A stretch of 64,000 bases of DNA. Origin: Acidicapsa ligni (lineage in GTDB: Bacteria; Acidobacteriota; Terriglobia; Terriglobales; Acidobacteriaceae). Shown here piece by piece: positions 8,914-17,566 of this stretch; position 1 is the stretch's first letter; each line of letters begins with the position of its first letter. The translations under genes and the position numbers were made by a program. The notes beneath the pieces are model-generated. The model searched no databases. It saw nothing but the letters and a program-made list of their open reading frames with translations, and was not told the origin of the DNA. The DNA is taken from NCBI RefSeq assembly GCF_025685655.1, contig NZ_JAGSYG010000004.1, forward strand, positions 372,001-436,000, in the 5' to 3' direction.

Positions 8914-11004
8914 ATGCCTACTGACCGTCGTACATTCCTTCAGTTGTTGACCACGGGCGCAATGAGTGCAGCATTTCCGGCAAGCATCGCCAAAGCACTT
9001 TCAATCCCAGCGAATAATCGAACCGGAACGATCGAAGACGTCGAGCATATCGTCATCCTGATGCAGGAGAATCGTGCATTTGACCACTACTTCGGCACGC
9101 TTCGCGGCGTTCGCGGCTACGGTGATCCACGCGCTGTAAATCTTCCCTCCGGCGATCCAGTCTGGTACCAGCCCAACCCCTCAGGCGGTTACACGCTGCC
9201 CTTTCATCCGGGAGCTCCCGACCTCGGACTCCAGTTCATTCAGGATCTGGCCCATGACTGGACCACAACGCACGGCGCCTGGAATGAGGGCAATCATGAC
9301 CAGTGGGTTCCGCAAAAGGGAACAACCACTATGGCTCATCTCAATCGAAGCGACATCCCATTCCACTATGCCCTCGCCGATGCTTTCACCATCTGCGACG
9401 CGTATCACTGCTCGCTCCTCGGCCCCACCGATCCCAATCGTTATTACATGTGGACAGGCTGGGTGGGCAACGACGGCAAGAATGGCGGTCCCGTCATCGA
9501 CAATGCCGAGGCAGGCTACGACTGGTCAACCTACCCAGAACGTCTGGTGAAGGCCGGCGTTTCATGGAAGATCTATCAGGACCAGGGAGAAGGTCTGAAT
9601 GCCGCCAACTCCTGGGGCTGGACCGGCGACAACGCCTACATTGGAAACTACGGCGACAACTCGCTGCTTTACTTCCACCAATACCAGAACTCCCAGCCCG
9701 GCAGCCCTCTGTATCAGGCCGCTCTCACAGGTACCGATATCCTGACCGGCGGCACACTCTTTGATGAATTCCGCAAAGACGTTGCCACCAACAAGCTCCC
9801 TAAGGTTTCCTACATCGTTGCTCCCGAAGCCTATACCGAGCACCCGAACTGGCCTGCAAACTACGGCGCGTGGTATGTATCGCAAATCCTCGAAGCGCTG
9901 ACTTCGAATCCTGAAGTCTGGAGTAAGACCGCGTTTCTGCTCACCTACGACGAGAACGATGGTTTCTTCGATCACTCTGTTCCCCCCACCGTTCCCCCAT
10001 CCGACGCGCTCGGTAAGTCCACCATCGACACCGTGAACGAAATCTTCGAGGGTGATTCCGAATATCCAGCCGGCCCTTACGGCATGGGAGCTCGCGTGCC
10101 CATGATCGTCATCTCCCCCTGGAGCAAAGGCGGCTACGTCAGCTCCGAACTTTTCGATCACACCTCGATCATTCGCTTCATCGAAAAGCGCTTTGGCCCT
10201 CATAATCCGGAGTTGGTTGAGCCAAATATCACCCCCTGGCGCCGTGCTGTTTCCGGCGATCTCACCTCTGCCTTCAACTTCAAATCACCGAACGCCGCCA
10301 AGGTTCCGCTGCCGAGCACTACCGCTTACGTCCCACCCGACAATAACCGTCACCCCGACTACGTGCCGGTACCTCCAACAGAACAGGCACTCCCAATACA
10401 GGAGCCAGGAACGAGGCCAGCTCGCGCCGTTCCTTACGAACTGCACGTTCGCGGCGAAGCCGACTTCAATGCAGGCACCTTCAAAATTCACTTCAGCAAT
10501 GCCGGTAAAGCCGTTGTGTACCAGGTGCGATCAGGCAGCAGTTCCGAAAGTGCACCCCGAACCTATACCGTTGGCAGCGGAGCCGAACTCTCCGACACCT
10601 GGAACATCAAAGGCAACGGACAAACAACCTATGACCTCTCCGTCTACGGTCCGAACGGTTTCCTGCGCGCATATCGAGGCAGTGTTTCCGGAACAGACAA
10701 AGCCAACATTGAGATCGGGAATGTGTACGACAAGCAACAGAATCGAATCATCTTCTTTGCCGTCAATCGAGGCACAGAAACACGCAAGCTCCGCCTCACC
10801 GATTCCTATACGGGAGACGTTGTGACGGGCGACTTCAAAGCGGGCGAAACCGTCGAAAAGAGCTGGTCCCTGAACCATTCTCATGGCTGGTACGACTTCA
10901 CCATCGAAGACGAATCGGACGCCAGCTTCCGCTATCAATTGGCAGGCCATGTCGAAACAGGCGAGGACAGCATGACCGATCCCGCCATCGCAGCAACGAA
11001 ATAA
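8914..11004 (+). CDS. Tat-exported phosphocholine-type phospholipase C / phosphoesterase
   Basis: 696 residues. The N-terminus TDRRTFLQLLTTGAM is a twin-arginine signal. The mature protein opens with the phosphoesterase signature HIVILMQENRAFDHYFGTL (about 46-64), with further metal-site motifs NDGFFDH and the DHTSIIRF-type segment. The C-terminal part (about residues 500-680) has two beta-sandwich repeats (YELHVRG... and ...NIEIGNVYD...) typical of bacterial phospholipase C C-terminal domains (DUF756). It would hydrolyse phosphatidylcholine-like lipids or other phosphoesters outside the cytoplasm. GAGGTG precedes the ATG. It is monocistronic, closed by a terminator. An acid phosphatase activity is an alternative within the same superfamily. 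Confidence 0.9.
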   Translation: MPTDRRTFLQLLTTGAMSAAFPASIAKALSIPANNRTGTIEDVEHIVILMQENRAFDHYFGTLRGVRGYGDPRAVNLPSGDPVWYQPNPSGGYTLPFHPGAPDLGLQFIQDLAHDWTTTHGAWNEGNHDQWVPQKGTTTMAHLNRSDIPFHYALADAFTICDAYHCSLLGPTDPNRYYMWTGWVGNDGKNGGPVIDNAEAGYDWSTYPERLVKAGVSWKIYQDQGEGLNAANSWGWTGDNAYIGNYGDNSLLYFHQYQNSQPGSPLYQAALTGTDILTGGTLFDEFRKDVATNKLPKVSYIVAPEAYTEHPNWPANYGAWYVSQILEALTSNPEVWSKTAFLLTYDENDGFFDHSVPPTVPPSDALGKSTIDTVNEIFEGDSEYPAGPYGMGARVPMIVISPWSKGGYVSSELFDHTSIIRFIEKRFGPHNPELVEPNITPWRRAVSGDLTSAFNFKSPNAAKVPLPSTTAYVPPDNNRHPDYVPVPPTEQALPIQEPGTRPARAVPYELHVRGEADFNAGTFKIHFSNAGKAVVYQVRSGSSSESAPRTYTVGSGAELSDTWNIKGNGQTTYDLSVYGPNGFLRAYRGSVSGTDKANIEIGNVYDKQQNRIIFFAVNRGTETRKLRLTDSYTGDVVTGDFKAGETVEKSWSLNHSHGWYDFTIEDESDASFRYQLAGHVETGEDSMTDPAIAATK

Positions 11005-11021
11005 ATTACCGGTAATAACTC

Positions 11022-11061
11022 GGGGAGTCTTCACGCTAAGCTGTGTGAAGACTCCCCTTTT
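11022..11061 (+). terminator. Rho-independent terminator after phospholipase C gene
   Basis: A perfect 13-bp stem (11022-11034 against 11045-11057, GGGGAGTCTTCAC) followed by TTTT, 17 nt after the stop codon. Confidence 0.88.
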
Positions 11062-11169
11062 CTATGTGCAGACCAGTTATCGGACCTGCGCGCACCTCTC
11101 TTAATACTCGAAAGATAAGCAACCCGCCTAGTAAACTGACCTAGCTCAGCTTCTCCGCGGACCCCGCCT

Positions 11170-12147
11170 ATGTGCCGGTCTGCCCTGTTTTTATTGTCGA
11201 TTTCGTTGGCCCTTGGTCTCACTGCTACGCCGTTGCAGTTGGCAGCCGCTCCTGCGCGCGCTCACCATCATGCAGGTGCCCGCAGCAGAGCAGGCGCAAA
11301 GACAAAGAAGATATCGGCAGCAACGAGTCGCACTTCTGCTCGCGCACATTCCGGCTCACAAACAGCTAAGCAAGCCCGTTCGCAAGCGAAATCCCGTAGA
11401 GTCAAGTCCGCATTGCCATCGCGAGCCAGGCTAACCGCACGGCCCGTGCAAACCACATTCACTTCTCGTCGCGTAAGACGCGCTATGCGTGGCAGGCGCT
11501 ACAGAACCGTCCCTGAACCAATGCCGAGATTGCAGAGTGTGCACCTGGCTATGCCTCCTCCATTGCGTGGTTCGCACGAATCCCTGGTGCATCAGAATGC
11601 AATGGCCGAAGCCGATGGTCTGGAGCGCATTCTGGACGATGCCGATCTGAACGATCGCATCCTGCATGGATCTCTCGTTCCAGTTCCCACCTCATCTATG
11701 CTGCGCGTCAACACCGATCTGCCGGAAAATCGCCGCTACTGCCGCCCCTGGACAGCGAAGTTCCTCAGGGATCTGTCGCAAGCGCATGCAGCGCATTTTG
11801 TTGGAGGCTCCCTTGAAGTAACCTCCGCTGTGCGCACCGTCGAATATCAACGCAGGTTGCGCATGATCAATGGCAATGCCGCCGCCGCCGATGGAGACAT
11901 CGCATCGCCCCATCTCACCGGCGGTACCATCGATATCGCCAAGCAGGGGATGACCGCGCGCGAGATCGGCTGGTTCCGCGCCTGGCTGATTCCGCTGGAG
12001 CAGGCCGGTAAGATCGATGTCGAAGAGGAGTTTCGCCAGTCCTGTTTCCACATCTCCGTATACAAGAGCTATACCGAAAAAGCCGCGCACAATAATCTGG
12101 AGACTCCACTCGCCTCTGCCTCCATGCTGGCGACACGCGGACGCTGA
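11170..12147 (+). CDS. DUF5715 family secreted protein, M15-peptidase-like
   Basis: 325 residues with a signal peptide (LFLLSISLALGLTATPLQLAAA). A basic, Ala/Arg/Ser-rich linker (about 27-110) follows and may hold the protein close to peptidoglycan. The C-terminal domain (about 175-310) carries SAVRTVEYQ, SPHLTGGTIDIA and the late FHISV. This spacing resembles the H-x(6)-D and final His of LAS-type (VanY/M15) peptidoglycan peptidases, though the middle motif reads HLTGGTIDI. I infer a cell-wall role; enzymatic activity is not shown. No strong ribosome-binding site is visible before the ATG. Confidence 0.75.
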   Translation: MCRSALFLLSISLALGLTATPLQLAAAPARAHHHAGARSRAGAKTKKISAATSRTSARAHSGSQTAKQARSQAKSRRVKSALPSRARLTARPVQTTFTSRRVRRAMRGRRYRTVPEPMPRLQSVHLAMPPPLRGSHESLVHQNAMAEADGLERILDDADLNDRILHGSLVPVPTSSMLRVNTDLPENRRYCRPWTAKFLRDLSQAHAAHFVGGSLEVTSAVRTVEYQRRLRMINGNAAAADGDIASPHLTGGTIDIAKQGMTAREIGWFRAWLIPLEQAGKIDVEEEFRQSCFHISVYKSYTEKAAHNNLETPLASASMLATRGR

Positions 12148-12264
12148 TCCAACACAGCTACCGCAGCCGTATGATTTTGTTGGCTCGTTTTCGCCGCAGT
12201 AAAGGTACAATCTCGGGCAAAGGCCACAGTGCTTCTGCACAGCCTTTACGAGAGGCGAATACGC

Positions 12265-13017
12265 ATGAGCGATCTCCAATATCCTGTTGTTCCTGAAGCT
12301 CCGGCACTCACCCAGGTCCAACGTGTTGTTTACACCTTCACCGCCCCATCAAAGACCTTCAAAGATATCAAGAGGAGTACGAGCTGGTGGCTGCCGTTTT
12401 TGTTGTCGGTCATCTTCAGCTACGCGCTTTTTGCTTCGATCGGCGCCAAGGTAGGTTGGACTCAGGTCACGGAAAATGCCATCCGGATGAGCCCCAAACA
12501 AGCTGAGCAGATGGATAAGCTCACGCCCGAGCAGCGCGCAACGCAGATAGCGATTGCAACCAAATTCACAGAAGGGATTTTCGCGGCTGTCCCTGTTTTT
12601 TCCATCCTGGCAACCGCGGTCATTGCCGCTGTCTTTTTTGCGACAATCAATTTCGGCTTCGGTGGAAAAGCCACCTTCTGGCAAGCCTTTGCGGTTACCT
12701 GGTATGCAGGTCTTCCCGCCCTCATCAAAGTAATTCTTGGAATAGCCGCACTCTTTGCGGGGGCTGCACCCGAGAGTTTCAACTCACGCAACTTTTCCGG
12801 CACGAATATCGGCTACTACCTGTCGCCTGATACGTCAAAGCCGATATTAGCGCTCGCCACATCCTTTGATGTTGTGACCATTTGGACATTGGTGCTGTAT
12901 TCCATTGGGTTTTCTATCATTGCAGGAACCAAGCGCAGTGCCGGTTATATAACTGTTTTCGCCTGGTGGATTTTGATGGTTCTAATCGGCGCGGGTTGGG
13001 CCGCTGCCTTCGGATGA
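12265..13017 (+). CDS. YIP1 family membrane protein
   Basis: 250 residues from ATG 12265, preceded by AGAGG. The frame extends upstream to 12229 but without a good start context. An N-terminal cytoplasmic stretch ending in FTAPSKTFKDIKRSTSWWLPF precedes five predicted helices, the arrangement of bacterial Yip1-domain proteins. These are integral inner-membrane proteins of unknown biochemical role. The gene stands alone between DUF5715 and a bidirectional terminator. Confidence 0.82.
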   Translation: MSDLQYPVVPEAPALTQVQRVVYTFTAPSKTFKDIKRSTSWWLPFLLSVIFSYALFASIGAKVGWTQVTENAIRMSPKQAEQMDKLTPEQRATQIAIATKFTEGIFAAVPVFSILATAVIAAVFFATINFGFGGKATFWQAFAVTWYAGLPALIKVILGIAALFAGAAPESFNSRNFSGTNIGYYLSPDTSKPILALATSFDVVTIWTLVLYSIGFSIIAGTKRSAGYITVFAWWILMVLIGAGWAAAFG

Positions 13018-13032
13018 GAAGAAGAGCCCTAT

Positions 13033-13074
13033 AAAACTAAAGCGCGAATCGATAGGATTCGCGCTTTAGTTTTT
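13033..13074. terminator. Bidirectional terminator between YIP1 gene and fabF
   Basis: An 18-bp perfect stem (13033-13050 against 13057-13074 within one base) with a 5-nt loop. The A-run on the left and T-run on the right suit termination of the convergent genes on both sides. Confidence 0.88.
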
Positions 13075-13093
13075 GTATATGAATTTTGAATAG

Positions 13094-14341
13094 TTATTCC
13101 GTCCAACGCCGCATGACCAGCGAAGCATTGATGCCGCCAAACCCGAAGGAATTCGAAAGCGCAATATCCACCTTCGCATCAATCGCCTTGTTTGCCACAT
13201 AATCCAGAATGCAATCCTCCGCGACGTTATCAAGATTCGTCGTCGGTGGAATCTTCTGGTTCATCAACACCATGGCGGTGATACCGGCTTCCAAACCACC
13301 CGCCGCGCCCAGCAGGTGTCCGGTCATTGACTTCGTGCTGCTCACCTTCAGCTTCTTGCTCGTAGCGTGCTCGCCAAAGACCAGCTCGATAGCACGCGAT
13401 TCATTCCCATCGCCAGCCGGAGTCGAAGTCGCATGCGCATTCAGATAATCCACATCCTCAATCGCAACTCCTGAATCACGCAAAGCCGCGCGCATACTGC
13501 GCTGTGCCCCAGCGCCATCCGGAGCAAGGCTGGTCATGTGATACGCATCCGCGCTCATGCCGTAACCGATAATTTCGCCCAGGATCTTCGCGCCGCGAGC
13601 CTTGGCAAACTCCAGCTCTTCCAGGACCAGCATTCCAGCGCCTTCGCCCAGTACAAAGCCATCCCGGTCTTTATCGAATGGTCTGCTGGCCGCCTGCGGG
13701 TTATCGTTGCGTGTTGAAAGCGCACGCATCGCCGCAAAACCGCCAACCGTCAGGCTCGTTACCGCAGCCTCTGTTCCGCCCGCAAGCATCACATCGGCTT
13801 CGCCATGCTGAATCATGCGGAAAGAATCGCCAATAGAATGCGCAGAAGTGGCGCATGCCGTTGCCGTCGCCGAGATTGGTCCCTTGGCTCCGTAACGAAT
13901 GCTCACCTGGCCCGCCGCCATATTCACAATGGCCGCAGGAATAAAGAACGGAGAGATCTTGCGCGGTCCGCCAGCCAGCAGATTATTGTGCTCGCGCTCA
14001 ATAATCTCAAAGCCGCCAATACCCGAGCCGATGAAAACACCCACTCGTTCTTCAATCTCCGGAGTGATCTTCAGCCCTGACTGCTCTAGCGCCTCTTGCG
14101 TGGCCGCAATCGCCAGATGAGTGAAGCGGCCCATCTTGCGCGATTCCTTCTTGTCAATGAACTGCAGCGGATCGAAGTTCCTGACCTCTGCGGCAAAAGT
14201 GACAGGGAAGCCCGTGGCGTCAAAGGCCTGGATAGGCCCAACTCCACTGACCCCAGCCAGAAGCTGGCTCCAGACGTGGGGGGTGGTATTACCTACCCCA
14301 CAGATCAGTCCGATGCCCGTAATGACGACGCGGCGTGTCAC
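13094..14341 (-). CDS. fabF: Beta-ketoacyl-[acyl-carrier-protein] synthase II
   Basis: 415 residues, the expected length. The Cys-His-His catalytic triad is visible: Cys163 in TATACATSAH, His303 in NAHATSTPAGD and His342 in TKSMTGHLLGA. The glycine-rich C-terminus SFGFGGINASLV is also typical. FabF condenses malonyl-ACP with acyl-ACP in fatty-acid elongation in the cytoplasm. It starts 3 nt after the acpP stop codon, so both are translated from one transcript and the enzyme is encoded next to its carrier substrate. Confidence 0.97.
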   Translation of the reverse strand: MTRRVVITGIGLICGVGNTTPHVWSQLLAGVSGVGPIQAFDATGFPVTFAAEVRNFDPLQFIDKKESRKMGRFTHLAIAATQEALEQSGLKITPEIEERVGVFIGSGIGGFEIIEREHNNLLAGGPRKISPFFIPAAIVNMAAGQVSIRYGAKGPISATATACATSAHSIGDSFRMIQHGEADVMLAGGTEAAVTSLTVGGFAAMRALSTRNDNPQAASRPFDKDRDGFVLGEGAGMLVLEELEFAKARGAKILGEIIGYGMSADAYHMTSLAPDGAGAQRSMRAALRDSGVAIEDVDYLNAHATSTPAGDGNESRAIELVFGEHATSKKLKVSSTKSMTGHLLGAAGGLEAGITAMVLMNQKIPPTTNLDNVAEDCILDYVANKAIDAKVDIALSNSFGFGGINASLVMRRWTE

Positions 14342-14344
14342 TTC

Positions 14345-14587
14345 TTACTTGCCTGCCTTCGCGTTCTTGTCGATGTAATCGATTGCGTCCTTGACGGTCT
14401 TGATCTTTTCCGCGTCTTCGTCGGGGATCTCGATGTCAAATGCTTCCTCAAACTGCATGACCAACTCAACTACGTCAAGCGAGTCGGCGCCGAGGTCTTC
14501 CTGGAAGCTGGCGTTGGGGGTAACCTCAGCCTCGTCGACCTGAAGCTGCTCGACGATAATCTGCTTAACTTTCTCTTCCACTGCCAT
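14345..14587 (-). CDS. acpP: Acyl carrier protein
   Basis: 80 residues, acidic. The phosphopantetheine attachment Ser36 sits in [14 protein letters not shown], and helix III is rich in Asp/Glu ([12 protein letters not shown]). It carries the growing acyl chain for FabF and the other fatty-acid enzymes. A strong GAGGAG ribosome-binding site (minus strand of 14594-14599) precedes the ATG. First gene of the acpP-fabF pair. Confidence 0.98.
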   Translation of the reverse strand: MAVEEKVKQIIVEQLQVDEAEVTPNASFQEDLGADSLDVVELVMQFEEAFDIEIPDEDAEKIKTVKDAIDYIDKNAKAGK

Positions 14588-14916
14588 GTCAATCTCCTCA
14601 GAATTTTTATAAAAACTTGCAAATCATTTTCGGGCTTTCTGACTGGTCCGATTCGCAGCGTAACACACTTGGCGTCATGCCCGATGCCTGCGTTCGTGCC
14701 GTTAGCCGCAGAAATAAAGTCTGTGCAGCCCCGAAACTCCAAGTCTATCGGGGTGCACGATGGCATGTAAAGCGAACCGGCATTCTTATGCAGACATAAA
14801 GCTCGGATAATGGGAAAAATTAAGCCTTGGTTTTTGATATGGAATCACCGGCAAAAGCTCCCGACTTTGCACAGCCAAAAGGCGTAGAATAGGCGAAACA
14901 GTGGAGGGCGATTTCT
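14588..14916. other. Divergent intergenic region acpP / rmuC
   Basis: 329 nt with no convincing reading frame. It must hold the acpP promoter (minus strand) and the rmuC promoter (plus strand). Both ribosome-binding sites are clear at its edges, but I cannot place -35/-10 pairs with good spacing. Confidence 0.5.
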
Positions 14917-16428
14917 GTGGGAACATCCGTAGCACTGCTGGTAGGAGTTCTGCTGGGCGTTGTTTTGGGCTTGATTGCAGGCATTTTTTTCTCGACAGGC
15001 AAGACCGAAACTCAGAAATTACTCCGTACTCAAAGCGAGCAGACCCTTCGCGACCAACTGGCCGCAGCGCAGCGCGAGTCCGATCGCTGGCGCAATGAGG
15101 CCGAATCGCTCGCCTCCCTCAAAGGGCAACTGGCCACAGAGACCACACTCGCTGCCGAGCGGCTCCGCCAGGCAGAGGCCTTGCGTACGGAGGTAGACAC
15201 GCTTCGTCAGCAATGGAACGCCAGCACTGAAACAGATCGCAGCCGATCCGCGCAGATCAGCCACCTTGAGACCACGCTTCAAAAAGAGCGGGAGAGCGCG
15301 CATGAAAAGCTCAAGCTGCTCACCGATGCCAAGGCGGAGCTGACCAATCAGTTCGAGGCGCTCGCGGGCAAAATCCTGGACGAAAAATCCACCAAATTTA
15401 CAGAGCAGAACAAGCTCAATCTCGACCAGCTACTAGGACCACTGCGCCTGCAGATCAACGACTTCCGCGGCAAAGTCGAAGAGGCACAAAAAGATTCGCT
15501 GGCCGGGCGCGTGGAACTGCGCAGCAAGCTCGAATCTCTCGAAAAGCTCAACCAGCAGCTCACCGCCGAGGCGCATAATCTCACCACCGCACTGCGCGGC
15601 TCATCCAAGGCCCAGGGCGATTGGGGCGAATTCATCCTGCGCGATCTGCTCGAAAAAGCAGGCCTGCGCGAAGGCGAGCAGTACAGCTTCCAGGAGAGTT
15701 TCAGCGGAGCAGTCGATGAAGATGGCGCTCGCGGTAAAGCTGCCCGTACCGACGTAATCCTCAATCTGCCCGGCGGCCGGCACCTCGTCGTCGACTCCAA
15801 AGTCTCGCTCAATGCCTATACCGACTATTGCAACGCCGCCGCCGATGAACTCCGCAAGTCCGCACTAAGGCAACATCTGGTCAGCGTTCGCGCCCATCTC
15901 GATGGCCTTTCCAAGCGCAACTATCACAAGCTGGCCGGTCTCGAATCACCCGATTTCGTCGTGATGTTCATCCCCGTCGAACCGGCCTTTTTGCTCGCCA
16001 TGCAGGAAGCAGGCGACCTCTGGCGCGAAGCCTACGAGCGCAACGTTCTGCTCGTAGGGCCGACCACCCTGCTCTTCGTCATCCGCATCGTAGACAACCT
16101 CTGGCAGCAGGAGCAGCAAGCCCGCAGCGTCGCCGACATCGTCGATCGCGGCACAAAGCTCTATGAGAAATTCGTGAACTTCGTCAGCGATTTAACCAAA
16201 ATCGGAGACAGCCTCCGAGCCGCTGACGCCAGCTACCAGAGCGCCATGAGCAAACTCGGCTCCGGCTCCGGCAATCTCATCCGCCAGACAGAGATGCTGA
16301 AGAAGGCAGGCATCCGCACCAGCAAGCAGCTACCGCCCAAGCTCCTCGAAACCGCAGGCCTGGACGCAGAAGAACAAGCCGAGCTGACCTTGGCCGCAAG
16401 TGGCGAAGCAACCCCGGAAGCAAGCTGA
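14917..16428 (+). CDS. rmuC: DNA recombination protein RmuC
   Basis: 503 residues from a GTG start at 14917, with GGAGGG 8 nt upstream. An N-terminal membrane helix (VALLVGVLLGVVLGLIAGIFF) is followed by a long coiled coil (about 30-200) and then the RmuC nuclease-like core with GDWGE, GKAARTDVILNLPGGRHLVVDSK and PDFVVMFIPVEPAF. RmuC limits inversions and short-repeat rearrangements in E. coli. Monocistronic in appearance. Confidence 0.95.
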   Translation: MGTSVALLVGVLLGVVLGLIAGIFFSTGKTETQKLLRTQSEQTLRDQLAAAQRESDRWRNEAESLASLKGQLATETTLAAERLRQAEALRTEVDTLRQQWNASTETDRSRSAQISHLETTLQKERESAHEKLKLLTDAKAELTNQFEALAGKILDEKSTKFTEQNKLNLDQLLGPLRLQINDFRGKVEEAQKDSLAGRVELRSKLESLEKLNQQLTAEAHNLTTALRGSSKAQGDWGEFILRDLLEKAGLREGEQYSFQESFSGAVDEDGARGKAARTDVILNLPGGRHLVVDSKVSLNAYTDYCNAAADELRKSALRQHLVSVRAHLDGLSKRNYHKLAGLESPDFVVMFIPVEPAFLLAMQEAGDLWREAYERNVLLVGPTTLLFVIRIVDNLWQQEQQARSVADIVDRGTKLYEKFVNFVSDLTKIGDSLRAADASYQSAMSKLGSGSGNLIRQTEMLKKAGIRTSKQLPPKLLETAGLDAEEQAELTLAASGEATPEAS

Positions 16429-16478
16429 TCGAACGCAACATTGCGTGTTCCAGCATTGAGTGGTCCAGCATTGCCTGA

Positions 16479-17051
16479 TTAATCTTTCAGCTCTGCAAAC
16501 GCTGTCCGCATCCGCTTCCACGTGATGTCCAACCCCTCCGGCAAAACCCGCGTCTCCGCCACCGTAGTCATGAAATTGGTATCGCCCACCCAGCGCGGCA
16601 GCGCATGCAGGTGCAGATGTCCTGCAACTCCCGCCCCGGCTGCCTCGCCCAGGTTCATCCCAAAATTTATGCCATGCGGATTGTAGAGCTTCCGCAACAT
16701 CCGCTCCGTCTTCTGCGCAAGGTCCATCAGTTCATGGGCCGTCTCCGTGGGCAGAGCGGCCAGGCTCGCCTCATGCACATGCGGAATCACCATCACATGC
16801 CCCGAAGTATAGGGAAACGCATTCAAGCAGATAAAGCAGTCGGTCCCGCGCAGCACCAGGCCCGCCGCGGATTCTGCCTCATCACGCGCCATTCCGTGGG
16901 CGATCGCGTAATCCACCGAGCCCAGCAAGTTGCAGAAAACACAGCCCAGATCGCCCGGCCAACTGCCAAGACTCGGAGGAACGCCAGGACGGATTGCCGT
17001 CTCTGCATTAGTGACATAACGATAGCGCCAGGGAGTCCAGAGCTGATCCAT
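16479..17051 (-). CDS. HIT family nucleotide hydrolase / Ap4A phosphorylase-like
   Basis: 190 residues from the Met in MDQLWTPWRYRYV (17051); six more in-frame residues are possible to 17069. The histidine triad HLHLHALPRW is at about 149-158, and a CVFC pair near residue 38 is a zinc-binding element seen in the longer HIT proteins. The PWRxxYV N-terminus is shared with actinobacterial Ap4A phosphorylases, so hydrolysis or phosphorolysis of diadenosine polyphosphates is the likely role. It converges on rmuC across about 50 nt. Confidence 0.88.
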   Translation of the reverse strand: MDQLWTPWRYRYVTNAETAIRPGVPPSLGSWPGDLGCVFCNLLGSVDYAIAHGMARDEAESAAGLVLRGTDCFICLNAFPYTSGHVMVIPHVHEASLAALPTETAHELMDLAQKTERMLRKLYNPHGINFGMNLGEAAGAGVAGHLHLHALPRWVGDTNFMTTVAETRVLPEGLDITWKRMRTAFAELKD

Positions 17052-17308
17052 AAAGCCGAGTATAGACAAACCCCGGCTGTAGACGAACCGGATATAGCCG
17101 AACCGATACTTCAGGTAACGCGGAAGAACAGGCAGCGCGGAAGAACAAGAGATTCCCGATCCGGAATCTCACCGGTGCTTGAGGGCCGCAAAACAGGCCA
17201 GACGGCTAAAAACACAAAACTGCCCCAGTCAGGAACCGGATTGCACCAAAAGTAGAGCACATAGTTTGAATATCTCGTTGCAAAGTCCAGATGAGCCAAA
17301 GCCTTGCA

Positions 17309-17338
17309 TTGACGCGGTTAATCCGGCATTGCTACACT
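17309..17338 (+). promoter_or_regulatory. Candidate rpsA promoter with a long leader
   Basis: TTGACG (17309-17314) and TACACT (17333-17338) with an 18-nt spacer form the best sigma-70-type promoter in the 515-nt gap 17052-17566. Transcription would start near 17345, leaving a leader of about 220 nt before rpsA, long enough for S1 autoregulation. No protein-coding frame in the gap looks real. Confidence 0.5.
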
Positions 17339-17566
17339 GCACGAGTACCCTTATGCGAGGATTCCAGCATACGGGTGCGGCCGCCCACTGGCCAGCTACT
17401 CCTTGACAGGTGATTCCCAGTAGATAGACGAAGCTTCGAGCCATCAATTTTTGGCACGAATCGTCGTCCCCTCAAGTGAATCAAATCTCATAGGACCGTG
17501 ACTGGATGAAGCAGGATGGCCGCGTAACCTCAGCCGAAGGCAAGCGCACGGCAGAGGCGATTACCG

